NCBI GenBank assembly: GCA_039186015.1
Contig: JBCDAH010000031.1
Coordinates: 1 to 36,659, forward strand
Reading direction: 5' to 3'
DNA from: JBCBWG01 sp039186015
GTDB lineage: Bacteria > Pseudomonadota > Alphaproteobacteria > Rhizobiales > Hyphomicrobiaceae
Length of the DNA: 36,659 nt
Position numbers and translations under genes: made by a program. Below, one piece after another: positions 24,612-32,917 of the stretch (positions are counted from its first letter, which is position 1; each line of letters begins with the position of its first letter). A model generated the notes under the pieces. That model was not told where the DNA came from, made no database searches, and was given only the letters and a program-made list of their open reading frames with translations.

Positions 24612-26393
24612 TTAAAGCGCAGGCGTCTGCGGACGCATGTCGTCTTTGCTGATGCCGGCAACGACAACCGGTTTCTTCATCGCATCGCGACGGAACGGCT
24701 CGCCAAGCTCCTGATTCAGGACGACTTCAATGAAGGTCGTGATGCCGTCTTCCATCTGTTCCTTGATGGCAGTACCCAGAGCATCTGTCAGGCCATCCAT
24801 GGTGTCGACTTGCACACCTTTGACGCCACACGCCTCGGCGACCTTGGCGTAGTTGACACCGAGATTGAGTTCGGTGCCGACGAAGTTGTCCTCGAACCAG
24901 AGGGTCGTGTTGCGCTTTTCCGCACCCCATTGGTAGTTGCGGAAAATGATCATTGTGATCGGCTCCCAGTCGTTGCGCCCGCACGCCGTCATCTCATTCA
25001 TTGAGATCCCGAATGCGCCGTCGCCGGCAAACCCAACACACGGCACATCTGGCTGACCGATCTTGGCGCCCAGAATTGACGGCAGGCCATAGCCACACGG
25101 TCCGAACAAGCCCGGGGCCAGGTACTTGCGTCCTTCATCGAACGAGGGATAGGCGTTGCCAATGGCGCAGTTGTTGCCGATGTCGGACGAGATGATCGCC
25201 TCTCGCGGCAGCGCGGCCTGGATCGCACGCCAAGCTTGACGCGGGCTCATCCGATTGGGCTCACGGCTGCGCGCCCGTTCATTCCAACTGACGCCTGGAT
25301 CGTCGTCTTCGTGATCCATCGAAGTCAGTTGCTGGGCCCACGAGGACTTGGCGTGCGCAATCATCGCCGTACGCTCGTCTCGCCCCGCGTTGCCGGCGGT
25401 TGGCGAGAGCTTCGACAAAATCTGCTCGGCAACTCTTTTGGCGTCTCCCTGAATACCGACGGCAACGCGTTTTGTGAGCCCGATGCGGTCCGCGTTGATG
25501 TCGACCTGGATGATTTTTGCATCCTTCGGCCAATACTCGGTTTGGTAGGCGGGCAGAGACGAGAACGGATTGAGCCGCGTGCCGAGTGCAAGCACCACGT
25601 CGGCCTTCGAAATCATGTCCATCGCAGCCTTCGATCCGTTGTAGCCGAGCGGACCGCAAGCCAGCGGGTGTGAGCCAGGAAATGCGTCGTTGTGCTGGTA
25701 GTTGCAGCACACGGGAGCAGACAACCGCTCCGCAAGTGCAACCGACGCCGGAATGCCGCCGGAAAGCACCACGCCCGCGCCATTGAGGATGACGGGGAAC
25801 TGCGCGTCGGACAACAACTGTGCGGCCTCCGCAATGGCATCCGCAGCGCCGGGCGGATGCTCGATCTTCACGATCTGCGGCAGCTCGATGTCGACGACTT
25901 GCGTCCAGAAATCACGAGGCACGTTGATCTGGGCTGGAGCGGAACCACGAAACGCCTTCAGGATCACGCGATTGAGGACTTCGGCGATGCGGGTTGGATC
26001 TCGCACTTCCTCTTGATAGCAGACGCAGTCCTCAAACATGGCCATTTGCTTGATTTCCTGGAAACCACCCTGGCCGATCGTCTTGTTGGCCGCTTGCGGG
26101 GTGACCAACAGCAGCGGCGTGTGGTTCCAGTACGCGGTGATAATCGGCGTGACCATGTTGGTGATGCCAGGCCCGTTCTGGGCAATGGCCATCGACATTT
26201 TGCCGGTTGCCCGTGTGTAGCCGTCAGCACTCATGCCGGCGTTGACTTCGTGCGCGCAGTCCCAAAACTTGATCCCGGCCGCCGGAAACAGGTCCGAGAT
26301 CGGCATCATCGCCGAGCCGATGATCCCAAATGCATGTTCGATACCGTGCATTTGCAAGACCTTCACAAAGGCCTCTTCTGTGGTCATCTTCAT
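24612..26393 (-). CDS. xsc: Sulfoacetaldehyde acetyltransferase
   Basis: A 593-residue thiamine-diphosphate enzyme converting sulfoacetaldehyde and phosphate to acetyl phosphate and sulfite (EC 2.3.3.15). The catalytic Glu is in CAHEVNAGMSADG (E49), the pyrophosphate-binding motif begins at GDGAFG (457-462) and ends near N486 (FRNYQWGAEKRN), and the C-terminal QELGEPFRRDAMKKPV is a hallmark of Xsc that distinguishes it from acetolactate synthase. Length and motif order match known Xsc proteins. AAAGGATA precedes the ATG at 26393. It lies 74 nt downstream of the GMC oxidoreductase gene and upstream of the exporter and pta, so desulfonation, acetyl transfer and sulfite export are grouped. It is the diagnostic enzyme of the module. 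Confidence 0.96.
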   Translation of the reverse strand: MKMTTEEAFVKVLQMHGIEHAFGIIGSAMMPISDLFPAAGIKFWDCAHEVNAGMSADGYTRATGKMSMAIAQNGPGITNMVTPIITAYWNHTPLLLVTPQAANKTIGQGGFQEIKQMAMFEDCVCYQEEVRDPTRIAEVLNRVILKAFRGSAPAQINVPRDFWTQVVDIELPQIVKIEHPPGAADAIAEAAQLLSDAQFPVILNGAGVVLSGGIPASVALAERLSAPVCCNYQHNDAFPGSHPLACGPLGYNGSKAAMDMISKADVVLALGTRLNPFSSLPAYQTEYWPKDAKIIQVDINADRIGLTKRVAVGIQGDAKRVAEQILSKLSPTAGNAGRDERTAMIAHAKSSWAQQLTSMDHEDDDPGVSWNERARSREPNRMSPRQAWRAIQAALPREAIISSDIGNNCAIGNAYPSFDEGRKYLAPGLFGPCGYGLPSILGAKIGQPDVPCVGFAGDGAFGISMNEMTACGRNDWEPITMIIFRNYQWGAEKRNTTLWFEDNFVGTELNLGVNYAKVAEACGVKGVQVDTMDGLTDALGTAIKEQMEDGITTFIEVVLNQELGEPFRRDAMKKPVVVAGISKDDMRPQTPAL

Positions 26394-26453
26394 GGCCGCT
26401 ATCCTTTTGCTCCTGTTGTATGGCTACTGCGGCATGCAGGTTTCGATGTGGCA

Positions 26454-26479
26454 AACCGGGCTTGTCGTCACGCCCGGTT
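26454..26479 (-). promoter_or_regulatory. Hairpin across the GMC oxidoreductase stop codon
   Basis: AACCGGGC (26454-26461) and GCCCGGTT (26472-26479) form an 8-bp stem with a 10-nt loop. On the minus strand the stem surrounds the TGA of the GMC gene and is followed by TTTG, giving a short T-run. It could partly terminate transcription or protect the 3' end before xsc. Confidence 0.4.
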
Positions 26480-28072
26480 ATCCTCGATCAGCATGTCACT
26501 CGCCTTCTCACCTATCATGATCGCCGGGGCGTTTGTGTTGCCAGACACGATCTCCGGCATGATCGAACAGTCCGCCACCCGCAGGCCCGCTACGCCATGA
26601 ACGCGCAACCGGGAGTCGACGACCGCGTTCGCGTCGCTCCCCATCTTGCAGGTACCTGTCGGGTGGTAGATCGAGACGGACCAGTTGCGGGCCCATTCAA
26701 GAAGCGCGTCATCTGTGGTTTCATCTGGACCGGGCCGGAATCGTTCCGCGATCTTGCTGGAAACGGGCGGTTGTTCCGCAATATCGATCGCGATTTTGAT
26801 GCCGTCGACGAGGGTTCGGCGATCGGTCTCGGTCGCCAGATAATTGGCATGGATTGCAGGATAGTCTCGTGCGTCCGCACTGCTGAGGCGGATCTCGCCA
26901 CGGCTCTCCGGCCGCAACTGGCATACCGAGGCCGTGAACGCCGAGAAGTCATGAACACCCTCGCCCGGACTATCGGCAGACCACGGCTGGATATGAAACT
27001 GAATGTCCGGTGTCGCGAGTTCTTCACGGGTCTTCAGAAAGCCCGTCGCGAGGCTTGCCGCCATCGTCATCGGCCCGGCGCGAAACATCGCGTACTTCAG
27101 CCCAATGCGCATCTGGTTCCAAAGACTGCGCACCTCATCGTTGAGCGTCGGCTCGTTACACTTGTAAACAAGGCGTGCCTGGAGATGATCCTGCAGGTTT
27201 TGGCCAACGCCGTGGCTTTCGACGGCCACATCAATTCCGTGTTCGCGCAATTGCTCCGGTTCGCCGATACCGGAGAGCATCAAGATCTGAGGCGATCCGA
27301 TCGTGCCGGAACTCACCACGACCTCTTTGTGCGCGCGAACCACCTGCTGGGTGCCGTCCGGCTTTTCAAACAATACGCCTGTTGCCCGTCCATCCTCAAT
27401 GAGGACACGCTGCGTCAATGCCCGCGTGATGACTTGCAGGTTGTCGCGCCGCATCGCCGGGCGCAGGAATGCCACGGCGGAACTGCATCGCAGGCCACCC
27501 CGCGTCGTCAGCTGGAAGTAACCGACACCTTCTTGCGTGGCACCATTATAGTCCGGATTGAAGGGGTAGCCTGCATTCTGTGCGGCAGCGACCCAGGCAT
27601 CACATATTGGCCGCGACAAGCGCATGTTGGAAACGGACAACGGCCCGCCGACACCATGAAAGTCATCTGCGCCGCGCTCCTGATCTTCGGAACGCTTAAA
27701 CAGCGGAAGAACGTCCTCCCAGCCCCAGCCCTGGTTGCCCATCTGCCGCCAACGATCGTAGTCTTCCTTCTGGCCGCGCACGTAAAGCAGGCCATTCAGA
27801 GAACTTGATCCGCCCAGCACCTTGCCGCGCGGCCAGTCGATTTTGCGTCCATTCAGACCGGGATCAGGCTGGGTCTCATAGCACCAATCGTATTTCGGAT
27901 TGTGCATCGTTTTGAAGTAGCCGACCGGAATGTGTATCCACGGATTCCAGTCGCGCCCTCCGGCTTCCAGCAGCACGACGCGGTTGTTTGGATGCTCACT
28001 GAGGCGGTTCGCCAAGACACACCCGGCTGAGCCGGCGCCGACGATGATAAAATCCGCTTCAATCGCTTCCAT
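26468..28072 (-). CDS. iseJ: GMC-family flavin oxidoreductase, probable isethionate dehydrogenase (IseJ-like)
   Basis: A 534-residue glucose-methanol-choline oxidoreductase. I start at the ATG at 28072 (MEAIEADFIIVGAGSAG), which puts the FAD motif G12-x-G14-x-x-G17 at the usual place; the open frame reaches far upstream into the divergent promoter region. PRGKVLGGSSSLNG (81-94) is the GMC signature. Near the C-terminus IYHPTGTCKMG (H470) and SGNTNAPA (N514) supply the catalytic pair. It resembles choline dehydrogenase, but the neighbours are xsc, pta, a sulfite exporter and a divergent TRAP transporter. This matches the isethionate clusters in which the membrane-associated GMC enzyme IseJ oxidises isethionate to sulfoacetaldehyde. 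No betaine aldehyde dehydrogenase is nearby. Substrate is inferred from context. Confidence 0.82.
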   Translation of the reverse strand: MEAIEADFIIVGAGSAGCVLANRLSEHPNNRVVLLEAGGRDWNPWIHIPVGYFKTMHNPKYDWCYETQPDPGLNGRKIDWPRGKVLGGSSSLNGLLYVRGQKEDYDRWRQMGNQGWGWEDVLPLFKRSEDQERGADDFHGVGGPLSVSNMRLSRPICDAWVAAAQNAGYPFNPDYNGATQEGVGYFQLTTRGGLRCSSAVAFLRPAMRRDNLQVITRALTQRVLIEDGRATGVLFEKPDGTQQVVRAHKEVVVSSGTIGSPQILMLSGIGEPEQLREHGIDVAVESHGVGQNLQDHLQARLVYKCNEPTLNDEVRSLWNQMRIGLKYAMFRAGPMTMAASLATGFLKTREELATPDIQFHIQPWSADSPGEGVHDFSAFTASVCQLRPESRGEIRLSSADARDYPAIHANYLATETDRRTLVDGIKIAIDIAEQPPVSSKIAERFRPGPDETTDDALLEWARNWSVSIYHPTGTCKMGSDANAVVDSRLRVHGVAGLRVADCSIMPEIVSGNTNAPAIMIGEKASDMLIEDNRA

Positions 28073-28155
28073 AACGCCCACCACTGACACCAGGGACTGG
28101 ACCGCAAGCGCGAGTGCTTCCGCCCACTTCGTTATCGGGATTTTTCGTCCCATTA

Positions 28156-28187
28156 TTGCTTGAATAAGATTTCGTACTATGATCTTA
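28156..28187 (+). promoter_or_regulatory. Candidate promoter with overlapping palindrome upstream of the TRAP genes
   Basis: TTGCTT (28156-28161), a 16-bp spacer and TATGAT (28178-28183) make a sigma70-like promoter reading towards dctP. The inverted repeat TAAGAT (28165-28170) / ATCTTA (28182-28187), separated by 11 bp, overlaps the -10 box and could be an operator for the IclR regulator encoded at the end of the TRAP operon. It lies in the 160-bp gap shared with the divergent GMC gene, so one site could control both sides. Confidence 0.4.
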
Positions 28188-28232
28188 ATGAGCCCGCAAG
28201 TCTCAATTAAAGATCTTTCTAGGGAGAAACCA

Positions 28233-29468
28233 ATGAAAGTGTCGGACAAGTTCGATAACGTCAGTCGACGCGACCTGTTCCGCGTCGCCGGCAGGTATGG
28301 CCTCTCGTCGACCCTTTTGGCAGCTGGTGGCCTCACGGGCACGGTGTCTCTGGCGTCGCTCGCCAATGCTGCTGAGTCGACCTACAAGAAGCGCTTTTCC
28401 AAGACAGCAAAACACACGCTAAAGTTTGGTGCCGCAGGATTCAATCAGCGCAACCTGCTAATCGAACGCGCTGGCGCATTGTTCTTCGCTCAGGACCTTG
28501 AGGAGCGGACTGACGGTGAAATCCGCATTGAATTCATTGGTGACAACCAAATCTGCGGACAGCTGTCGTGTGTGAAAAAGACCCAGCAGGGCATTACAGA
28601 TATCTATGCCGCGTCAACGCAGAACTCTGCAGGCGGCGCGCCGTATCTCAACGTTCTGGACTACGCCTATGTGTTCCCAGGCCGGGCGGCGCAGTATCAC
28701 TTCCTCTACAGCCCCAAGAGCCAGGAAATTCTGCGCGACCCGCTTGAGAAACGTCACGGGCTGAAGTTCCTGTTCAGCCATTGCGAATTGCGCGGCATTC
28801 AGCTTGGCCTGAAATGGAAAGACAAACCCGTCGTCGACAAGATCGAAACACTGTTTGGCACCAAGAATCGCGTGACGGGCACGCAGCTCGGCCGCATTGC
28901 CATGCAGCTTCTCAATCTGAACCCGGTGCCTGTTGCCTGGGAAGAGACACTGGACGGGCTCAAGCAGGGCCTGATCGACGGCGCCGAGACATGGGCATCT
29001 GCCGTGGCCTACGCCAACATGTCGCCGGTTGTATCGCAATCCGTCGATCTCAAGTTCTTCTGCGGCACCGAACATACATCGATGTCAACCAAGGTCTTCG
29101 ACAAGCTCGGCGGTCAGCTTCAAGATGCTGTGATGGAGTCGGCCTACACCGCGCAGGTGCACGTGCAGGCTGCCAACGAAGCCGCGCTTGTGAAGACTGT
29201 CGGCTTTTCGGATCCGCAGCTCCCCAACACACTGTTTGTCAAGAACAACGTGCGTCCGGCCTTCCTGCCAGCAGCAGAGATCAAGAAGGCCGAAGAGATG
29301 TGCTCGCCGGAGTTCAATCCGAAGCCGTGGGAGCAATGGCGCGACCGCCTCAACAAGTGGTCGGGTGGCATGGATACCTACAAGGAGCTTTACACGGTTG
29401 CGCGCGAAGTGCCGGCTGACATGCTGCCGGAAAACGTCGAGCCGCGCCGTTGGTGGAGATCTGCCTAG
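28233..29468 (+). CDS. dctP: TRAP transporter substrate-binding protein DctP, Tat-exported
   Basis: A 411-residue periplasmic solute-binding protein of the TRAP family. The ATG at 28233 has GGGAGAAACCA upstream; codons before it in the frame belong to the leader. A twin-arginine signal SRRDLFRVAG (residues 10-19) is followed by a hydrophobic run, with cleavage near ANA (about 46). The mature part shows the usual TRAP layout, including FIGDNQICGQ, the GITDIYAAS region and PVAWEETLDGLKQGLIDGAE (about 232-251). It is somewhat longer than many DctP proteins. With dctQ and dctM it forms a sodium-dependent importer; by context the ligand is probably isethionate, as proposed for TRAP systems in marine isethionate clusters. 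Confidence 0.92.
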   Translation: MKVSDKFDNVSRRDLFRVAGRYGLSSTLLAAGGLTGTVSLASLANAAESTYKKRFSKTAKHTLKFGAAGFNQRNLLIERAGALFFAQDLEERTDGEIRIEFIGDNQICGQLSCVKKTQQGITDIYAASTQNSAGGAPYLNVLDYAYVFPGRAAQYHFLYSPKSQEILRDPLEKRHGLKFLFSHCELRGIQLGLKWKDKPVVDKIETLFGTKNRVTGTQLGRIAMQLLNLNPVPVAWEETLDGLKQGLIDGAETWASAVAYANMSPVVSQSVDLKFFCGTEHTSMSTKVFDKLGGQLQDAVMESAYTAQVHVQAANEAALVKTVGFSDPQLPNTLFVKNNVRPAFLPAAEIKKAEEMCSPEFNPKPWEQWRDRLNKWSGGMDTYKELYTVAREVPADMLPENVEPRRWWRSA

Positions 29469-29486
29469 CATAACATGCTGACTATG

Positions 29487-29515
29487 GATGCCCGGCACAA
29501 ACGACCGGGCATCCC
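29487..29515 (+). promoter_or_regulatory. Intercistronic hairpin between dctP and dctQ
   Basis: GGATGCCCGG (29487-29496) and CCGGGCATCC (29506-29515) form a perfect 10-bp stem with a 9-nt loop, 18 nt after the dctP stop. No T-run follows. Such hairpins after binding-protein genes commonly protect the upstream mRNA, so that the binding protein is made in excess over the membrane subunits. Confidence 0.6.
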
Positions 29516-29563
29516 TCGGCGCAGGTCGCCGAAACCAATAAACACATGGGAGGAGCGTTGGAG

Positions 29564-30229
29564 ATGACAGATGTCATCGGTGGGCTAGGTGCGATCTTCG
29601 CCGCACTCTGGTCAGCGGATGCGTTCGAATTCGCGGAAGCGTTTCAAGGACCGCCTGCCTACATTTTTGGAACCGCACTGGCCTTGATCGGTGGGTATCT
29701 CACCATGCTGATCCTACGCGCCGTGCCGCTTCTCGATAAGTATTTCGAAAAGACCATTCTCGTCTCGATCTATTTGACCATCTCAGCAATCATATTCATC
29801 GAGGTCATCAGACGCTTCGTGTTTCAGGTGCAGGCACCGTGGTCGACGACCTTGCCGCCTTACCTGTTTCTCATCATGACCTGGGTCGGATGCGCTTATA
29901 ATACGCGACTGCGCGCACATTTGCGGTTCACGGAAGTCAGGGCAAACCTCCCGCGTCTCGGCCAGCTTATGTGCATGACGCTGGATGCCGTTCTGTGGCT
30001 GACGTTCTCAGTCATCGTCATTGTGACAACGCTGAAACAGACCGCAAACTCGGCGTCGAACTTCCAGATCCTGCTTGGCACCGACAACGTGATGCAGTGG
30101 TGGTTCTACATCTGCGTGCCGCTGAGCTGGATGCTTCTGAGTGGACGCGTGATCGAGAACGTCATCGATGATTTCCGTCGCTATCGCTCCGGCGAGGAAA
30201 TGATGGTGACCGGCACGCTTGGCAATTAG
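29564..30229 (+). CDS. dctQ: TRAP transporter small permease DctQ
   Basis: A 221-residue membrane protein with four main hydrophobic helices (around residues 30-52, 70-88, 98-118 and 145-162) and a further one near 182-198. GGGAGGAG at 29548-29555 serves as ribosome-binding site for the ATG at 29564, so the ATG at 29546 just before it is not favoured. TRAP small subunits are poorly conserved; size, topology and position between dctP and dctM support the call. An interior Trp/Pro-rich loop (VQAPWSTTLPPYLFLIMTW) matches the usual DctQ pattern, where a W-x-x-E-x-x-x-Y/F-type segment is common. Confidence 0.88.
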   Translation: MTDVIGGLGAIFAALWSADAFEFAEAFQGPPAYIFGTALALIGGYLTMLILRAVPLLDKYFEKTILVSIYLTISAIIFIEVIRRFVFQVQAPWSTTLPPYLFLIMTWVGCAYNTRLRAHLRFTEVRANLPRLGQLMCMTLDAVLWLTFSVIVIVTTLKQTANSASNFQILLGTDNVMQWWFYICVPLSWMLLSGRVIENVIDDFRRYRSGEEMMVTGTLGN

Positions 30230-30246
30230 CGGGTAGGAGCGGAAAA

Positions 30247-31605
30247 ATGTCGGACGGTACCTGGGTCACACTCATTTCGCTGGGCGTTACGGTCTTCTTC
30301 ATGCTCGGCGTGCCCATCTTTCTGGTCATCGGTTTTTGGGTCGTTGGATGCAGCTTCGTGTTGGGTCTGACGCTGGACAACATTGGCGTCGCGCTTTCTG
30401 ACGTGTTCACCGATGGGTTTGCTTTGCTGGCAATGCCACTGTTCATTCTCACCGGCGACTTGATCAACGCGTCGGGGATCGCAAAGCGATTAACCGGATT
30501 TGCCTACGCCTGCCTCGGCTGGGTCCGCGGCGGTTTGGCCATGGCATGCTTGGGTGCATGCGGGTTGTTTGCAGCCATATCGGGATCGAACTCCGCGACA
30601 ACGGCGACAATCGGCTCGATGATGCACCCCGAAATGGTAAAGGGCGGCTATGACGAGCGGTTCGCCGCTGCAACGGCTGCGTCAGGCGGCACGGTGGGCA
30701 TCATCATCCCGCCGTCGATCATCTTCATCGTGTACGGCTTTCTGATGAATCTGCCGATTTCCGATCTGTTCGTCGGCGGCTTGCTGCCGGGCGCGCTGAT
30801 GGTCATCGGCATGCAGTTCGCATGCTGGGTCATCTGCCAAATGAACGGATGGGGGCACTTGATCAAGCTGGAACTTAGCCGGGTCATCAAGACAGCGTTT
30901 GGTGCTTGGCTGGGCTTCTTCGCGATCGGTTTGGTGCTGTGGGGAATCTACACCGGCAAATTCTCACCGACCGAAGCTGCTGCCGTCACCGTCGGCTTCT
31001 GCGTGATTGTCGGACTGGTATGTCTGCCACTCTTCCGGTTGTTGAAGCTGGACGCCGACAAACCGGTTCAGGACGCAAGCTACGGTCAAATGCTCTTGGT
31101 TGAGGGCTTCAAGATCACGGACATGCCGAGCATTGTCATTCGTTCGGCTCAGATTACCGGCATCCTGGCACCTTTGATCGCCGTCTCCGTCGTCATGCAG
31201 CAGATCCTGTCACTGCTGGGTGCCAAGGAGACCATCGAGACATTTGTGACGGGGATGGGCGGCTACTACGCCGTTCTATTCACAGCCATGGCGATCGTGT
31301 TCGTGTGCGGAATGATTCTCGAGAGCCTACCTGTTACGATCATTCTGGCGCCGATTCTTGCGCCGATCGCAGCCTCGATTGGGGTGAATCCGATCCATTT
31401 CGCTGTGATATTCCTGGTAGGTGCGTCGATCGGTTTCATCACGCCGCCCTACGGACTAAACCTATACGTTGCAAGTGGGGTCACGGGTGTGCCGTATATG
31501 CGGCTGCTGCGATACACGATTCCGTATTTGCTGTCTCTGCTTACGGTCTGGTTGATTGTGGCCTTGGTTCCGGAACTATCAACGGCGCTTCTGCCGAATA
31601 GGTGA
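30247..31605 (+). CDS. dctM: TRAP transporter large permease DctM
   Basis: A 452-residue polytopic membrane protein of the DctM/SiaM type with about 12 hydrophobic helices. GLFAAISGSNSATTATIGSMM (about 107-127) and the GGTVGIIIPPSIIFIVYG region (about 146-163) are family signatures; a corresponding second-half segment GFITPPYGLNLYVASG occurs near 397-412. AGGAGCGG precedes the ATG by a short spacer. The gene begins 17 nt after dctQ and its TGA overlaps the start of the downstream IclR gene, so the regulator is translationally coupled to transport. It provides the sodium-coupled channel of the presumed isethionate importer. Confidence 0.95.
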   Translation: MSDGTWVTLISLGVTVFFMLGVPIFLVIGFWVVGCSFVLGLTLDNIGVALSDVFTDGFALLAMPLFILTGDLINASGIAKRLTGFAYACLGWVRGGLAMACLGACGLFAAISGSNSATTATIGSMMHPEMVKGGYDERFAAATAASGGTVGIIIPPSIIFIVYGFLMNLPISDLFVGGLLPGALMVIGMQFACWVICQMNGWGHLIKLELSRVIKTAFGAWLGFFAIGLVLWGIYTGKFSPTEAAAVTVGFCVIVGLVCLPLFRLLKLDADKPVQDASYGQMLLVEGFKITDMPSIVIRSAQITGILAPLIAVSVVMQQILSLLGAKETIETFVTGMGGYYAVLFTAMAIVFVCGMILESLPVTIILAPILAPIAASIGVNPIHFAVIFLVGASIGFITPPYGLNLYVASGVTGVPYMRLLRYTIPYLLSLLTVWLIVALVPELSTALLPNR

Positions 31606-32414
31606 TGATGTCGACAGAGACAATCGAACAACAGATGCAGGCAGCTGTCGGACGAAGCATCCGCCAGCTGCTTATTCTTGAGGAAATTGCGCGCGTCGGC
31701 GTGCCGGCTTTGCCAACGGAAATCAACCAGGCAATCGGTCTTCCCAAACAGACTATTCATCGGCTGTTTGCGCAGTTGGAGGAAGAGGGATTTCTCCAAC
31801 GCGAACTCGATGGCCGATCGTATTCGCCTGGTCCAAGACTGCGTGCGATGGCATTTGGTGTGATCTCATCAACGCGTGTACGGGCCGCACGCCTGGCCGT
31901 GATGAATGCACTGGCTGCCGACATCGGCGAAACCTGCAATCTCGTGATTCCTGATCGTCACGCCATGATCTACCTGGATCGTGTCGAGACGGACTGGCCG
32001 CTACGAATTCAGCTACCGGTTGGAACCATGGTGCCGCTCCATTGCACGGCCAGCGGCAAGCTGTACCTCAGCTCACTATCCAAACCCCGCCTGCAGCGCA
32101 TTCTCAATGCCGGTGGCTTTGAGACCAAGACACCCCGCACGATCACCGATCCCAAGTTACTTGCAGCCGAGATCGATCGAATTCGGGCCGTTGGCTATGC
32201 CCAGGACAACGAAGAATTCGTCGAAGGCATGGTCGCACTGGCGGTGCCTGTGCGGGACGCCTTCGGTCGACTGGTTTGTTGCCTGGCCCTACATGCGCCA
32301 ACGCCGCGCATGTCGTTGGAAGCGGCCCATGGCCACCTCGAGAGGTTGCGTGATGCGGCGGACGAACTGTCCCGCATCATCATGGACGACGAGGTCCCGT
32401 CTGATGAATCGTGA
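31605..32414 (+). CDS. IclR-family regulator, probable regulator of the isethionate module
   Basis: About 269 residues. The ATG at 31605 overlaps the dctM TGA (TGATG); an in-frame GTG at 31602 and ATG at 31608 are equally possible. The N-terminal winged helix covers about residues 15-78 (IRQLLILEEIAR, GLPKQTIHRLFAQLEEEGF), followed by the IclR effector domain with HCTASGKLYLSSL (about 146-158) and VALAVPVRDAFGRLVCCLAL (about 208-227). It is the last gene of the TRAP operon, so it likely senses the sulfonate or a breakdown product and acts on the divergent region at 28073-28232. It is clearly distinct from the BhcR-like protein at 14446-15297. Confidence 0.88.
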   Translation: MMSTETIEQQMQAAVGRSIRQLLILEEIARVGVPALPTEINQAIGLPKQTIHRLFAQLEEEGFLQRELDGRSYSPGPRLRAMAFGVISSTRVRAARLAVMNALAADIGETCNLVIPDRHAMIYLDRVETDWPLRIQLPVGTMVPLHCTASGKLYLSSLSKPRLQRILNAGGFETKTPRTITDPKLLAAEIDRIRAVGYAQDNEEFVEGMVALAVPVRDAFGRLVCCLALHAPTPRMSLEAAHGHLERLRDAADELSRIIMDDEVPSDES

Positions 32415-32534
32415 GCTCATGGGGAAGCACTGAAGCTGGCTCCGCAGACCTTGTCGCGAGTCTTTATGTGGCGCTGTTCGCACGCTCGCAGGCTCGCGGC
32501 TCGAGCGCTGGCCATCCTGCGAGGACGATCCCAG

Positions 32535-32666
32535 GCTGGAACAGCCGTGAGCAATAAACAACAAGCGGGGACCAGCCGTCTGGCACCCAAGGCCGCGAAC
32601 GCGGCCCGGCGCGTTGCGCCGCCCCCGCGGAGGGCCCGGCCGAAGGCCGGAACAGCCCGTGAGCGA
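32535..32666. repeat. GC-rich structured repeat, copy 1
   Basis: First of two copies of a roughly 132-bp unit beginning GCTGGAACAGCC and ending CCCGTGAGCGA. Inside it are three hairpins in tandem: GGCCGC/GCGGCC (32591-32606), CGGCGC/GCGCCG (32607-32621) and CCGGCC/GGCCGG (32636-32650). Related leader sequence (GAGTCTTT...GCTCGCGGCTCGAGCG) precedes each copy, giving a longer period of about 249 bp. No credible protein is encoded; open frames through it are compositional. Confidence 0.85.
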
Positions 32667-32783
32667 AGAGTCTTTAATTGCGCTGTTTGCAAGCTCGCGG
32701 CTCGAGCGAGTCTTTGTTTGCGCTACCGCTCGCGACAAGCGCTCGCTACTTGAGCGCGGGCTATCCTGCGAAGACGACCTCAA

Positions 32784-32917
32784 GCTGGAACAGCCTATGA
32801 GCGATAAACAACAAGCGGGGACCAGCCGTCTGGCACCCAAGGCCGCGACCGCGGCCCGGCGCGTTGCGCCGCCCCCGCGGAGGGCCCGGCCGCAAGGCCG
32901 GAACAGCCCGTGAGCGA
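32784..32917. repeat. GC-rich structured repeat, copy 2
   Basis: Second copy, about 134 bp, 249 bp after the first. The hairpins recur at 32841-32856, 32857-32871 and 32886-32901. Within this hairpin block the only differences from copy 1 lie in loops (GAAC against GACC, GAA against GCAA); the stems are identical. Outside it the copies also differ near CAGCC(T)ATGAGC. A shortened CCCGTGAGCGA tail is repeated once more just downstream (to about 32940). The whole array fills the gap between the IclR gene and the tautomerase gene. Confidence 0.85.

Noticed and set aside
24612..26393. Acetolactate synthase large subunit
   Set aside because: The C-terminal GEPFRRDAMKKPV segment and the pta/exporter neighbours identify Xsc; no small subunit gene is present.
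26330..27808. 492-codon plus-strand open frame antisense to the GMC oxidoreductase gene
   Set aside because: It overlaps an intact GMC gene with all motifs; the antisense product is Arg/His-rich and resembles nothing.
26468..28072. Choline dehydrogenase for betaine synthesis
   Set aside because: No betaine aldehyde dehydrogenase or BetI is nearby, and the gene is grouped with xsc and pta.
22356..32414. A taurine degradation cluster
   Set aside because: No taurine-pyruvate aminotransferase, taurine dehydrogenase or taurine ABC transporter genes are in the window; a GMC dehydrogenase fits isethionate better.
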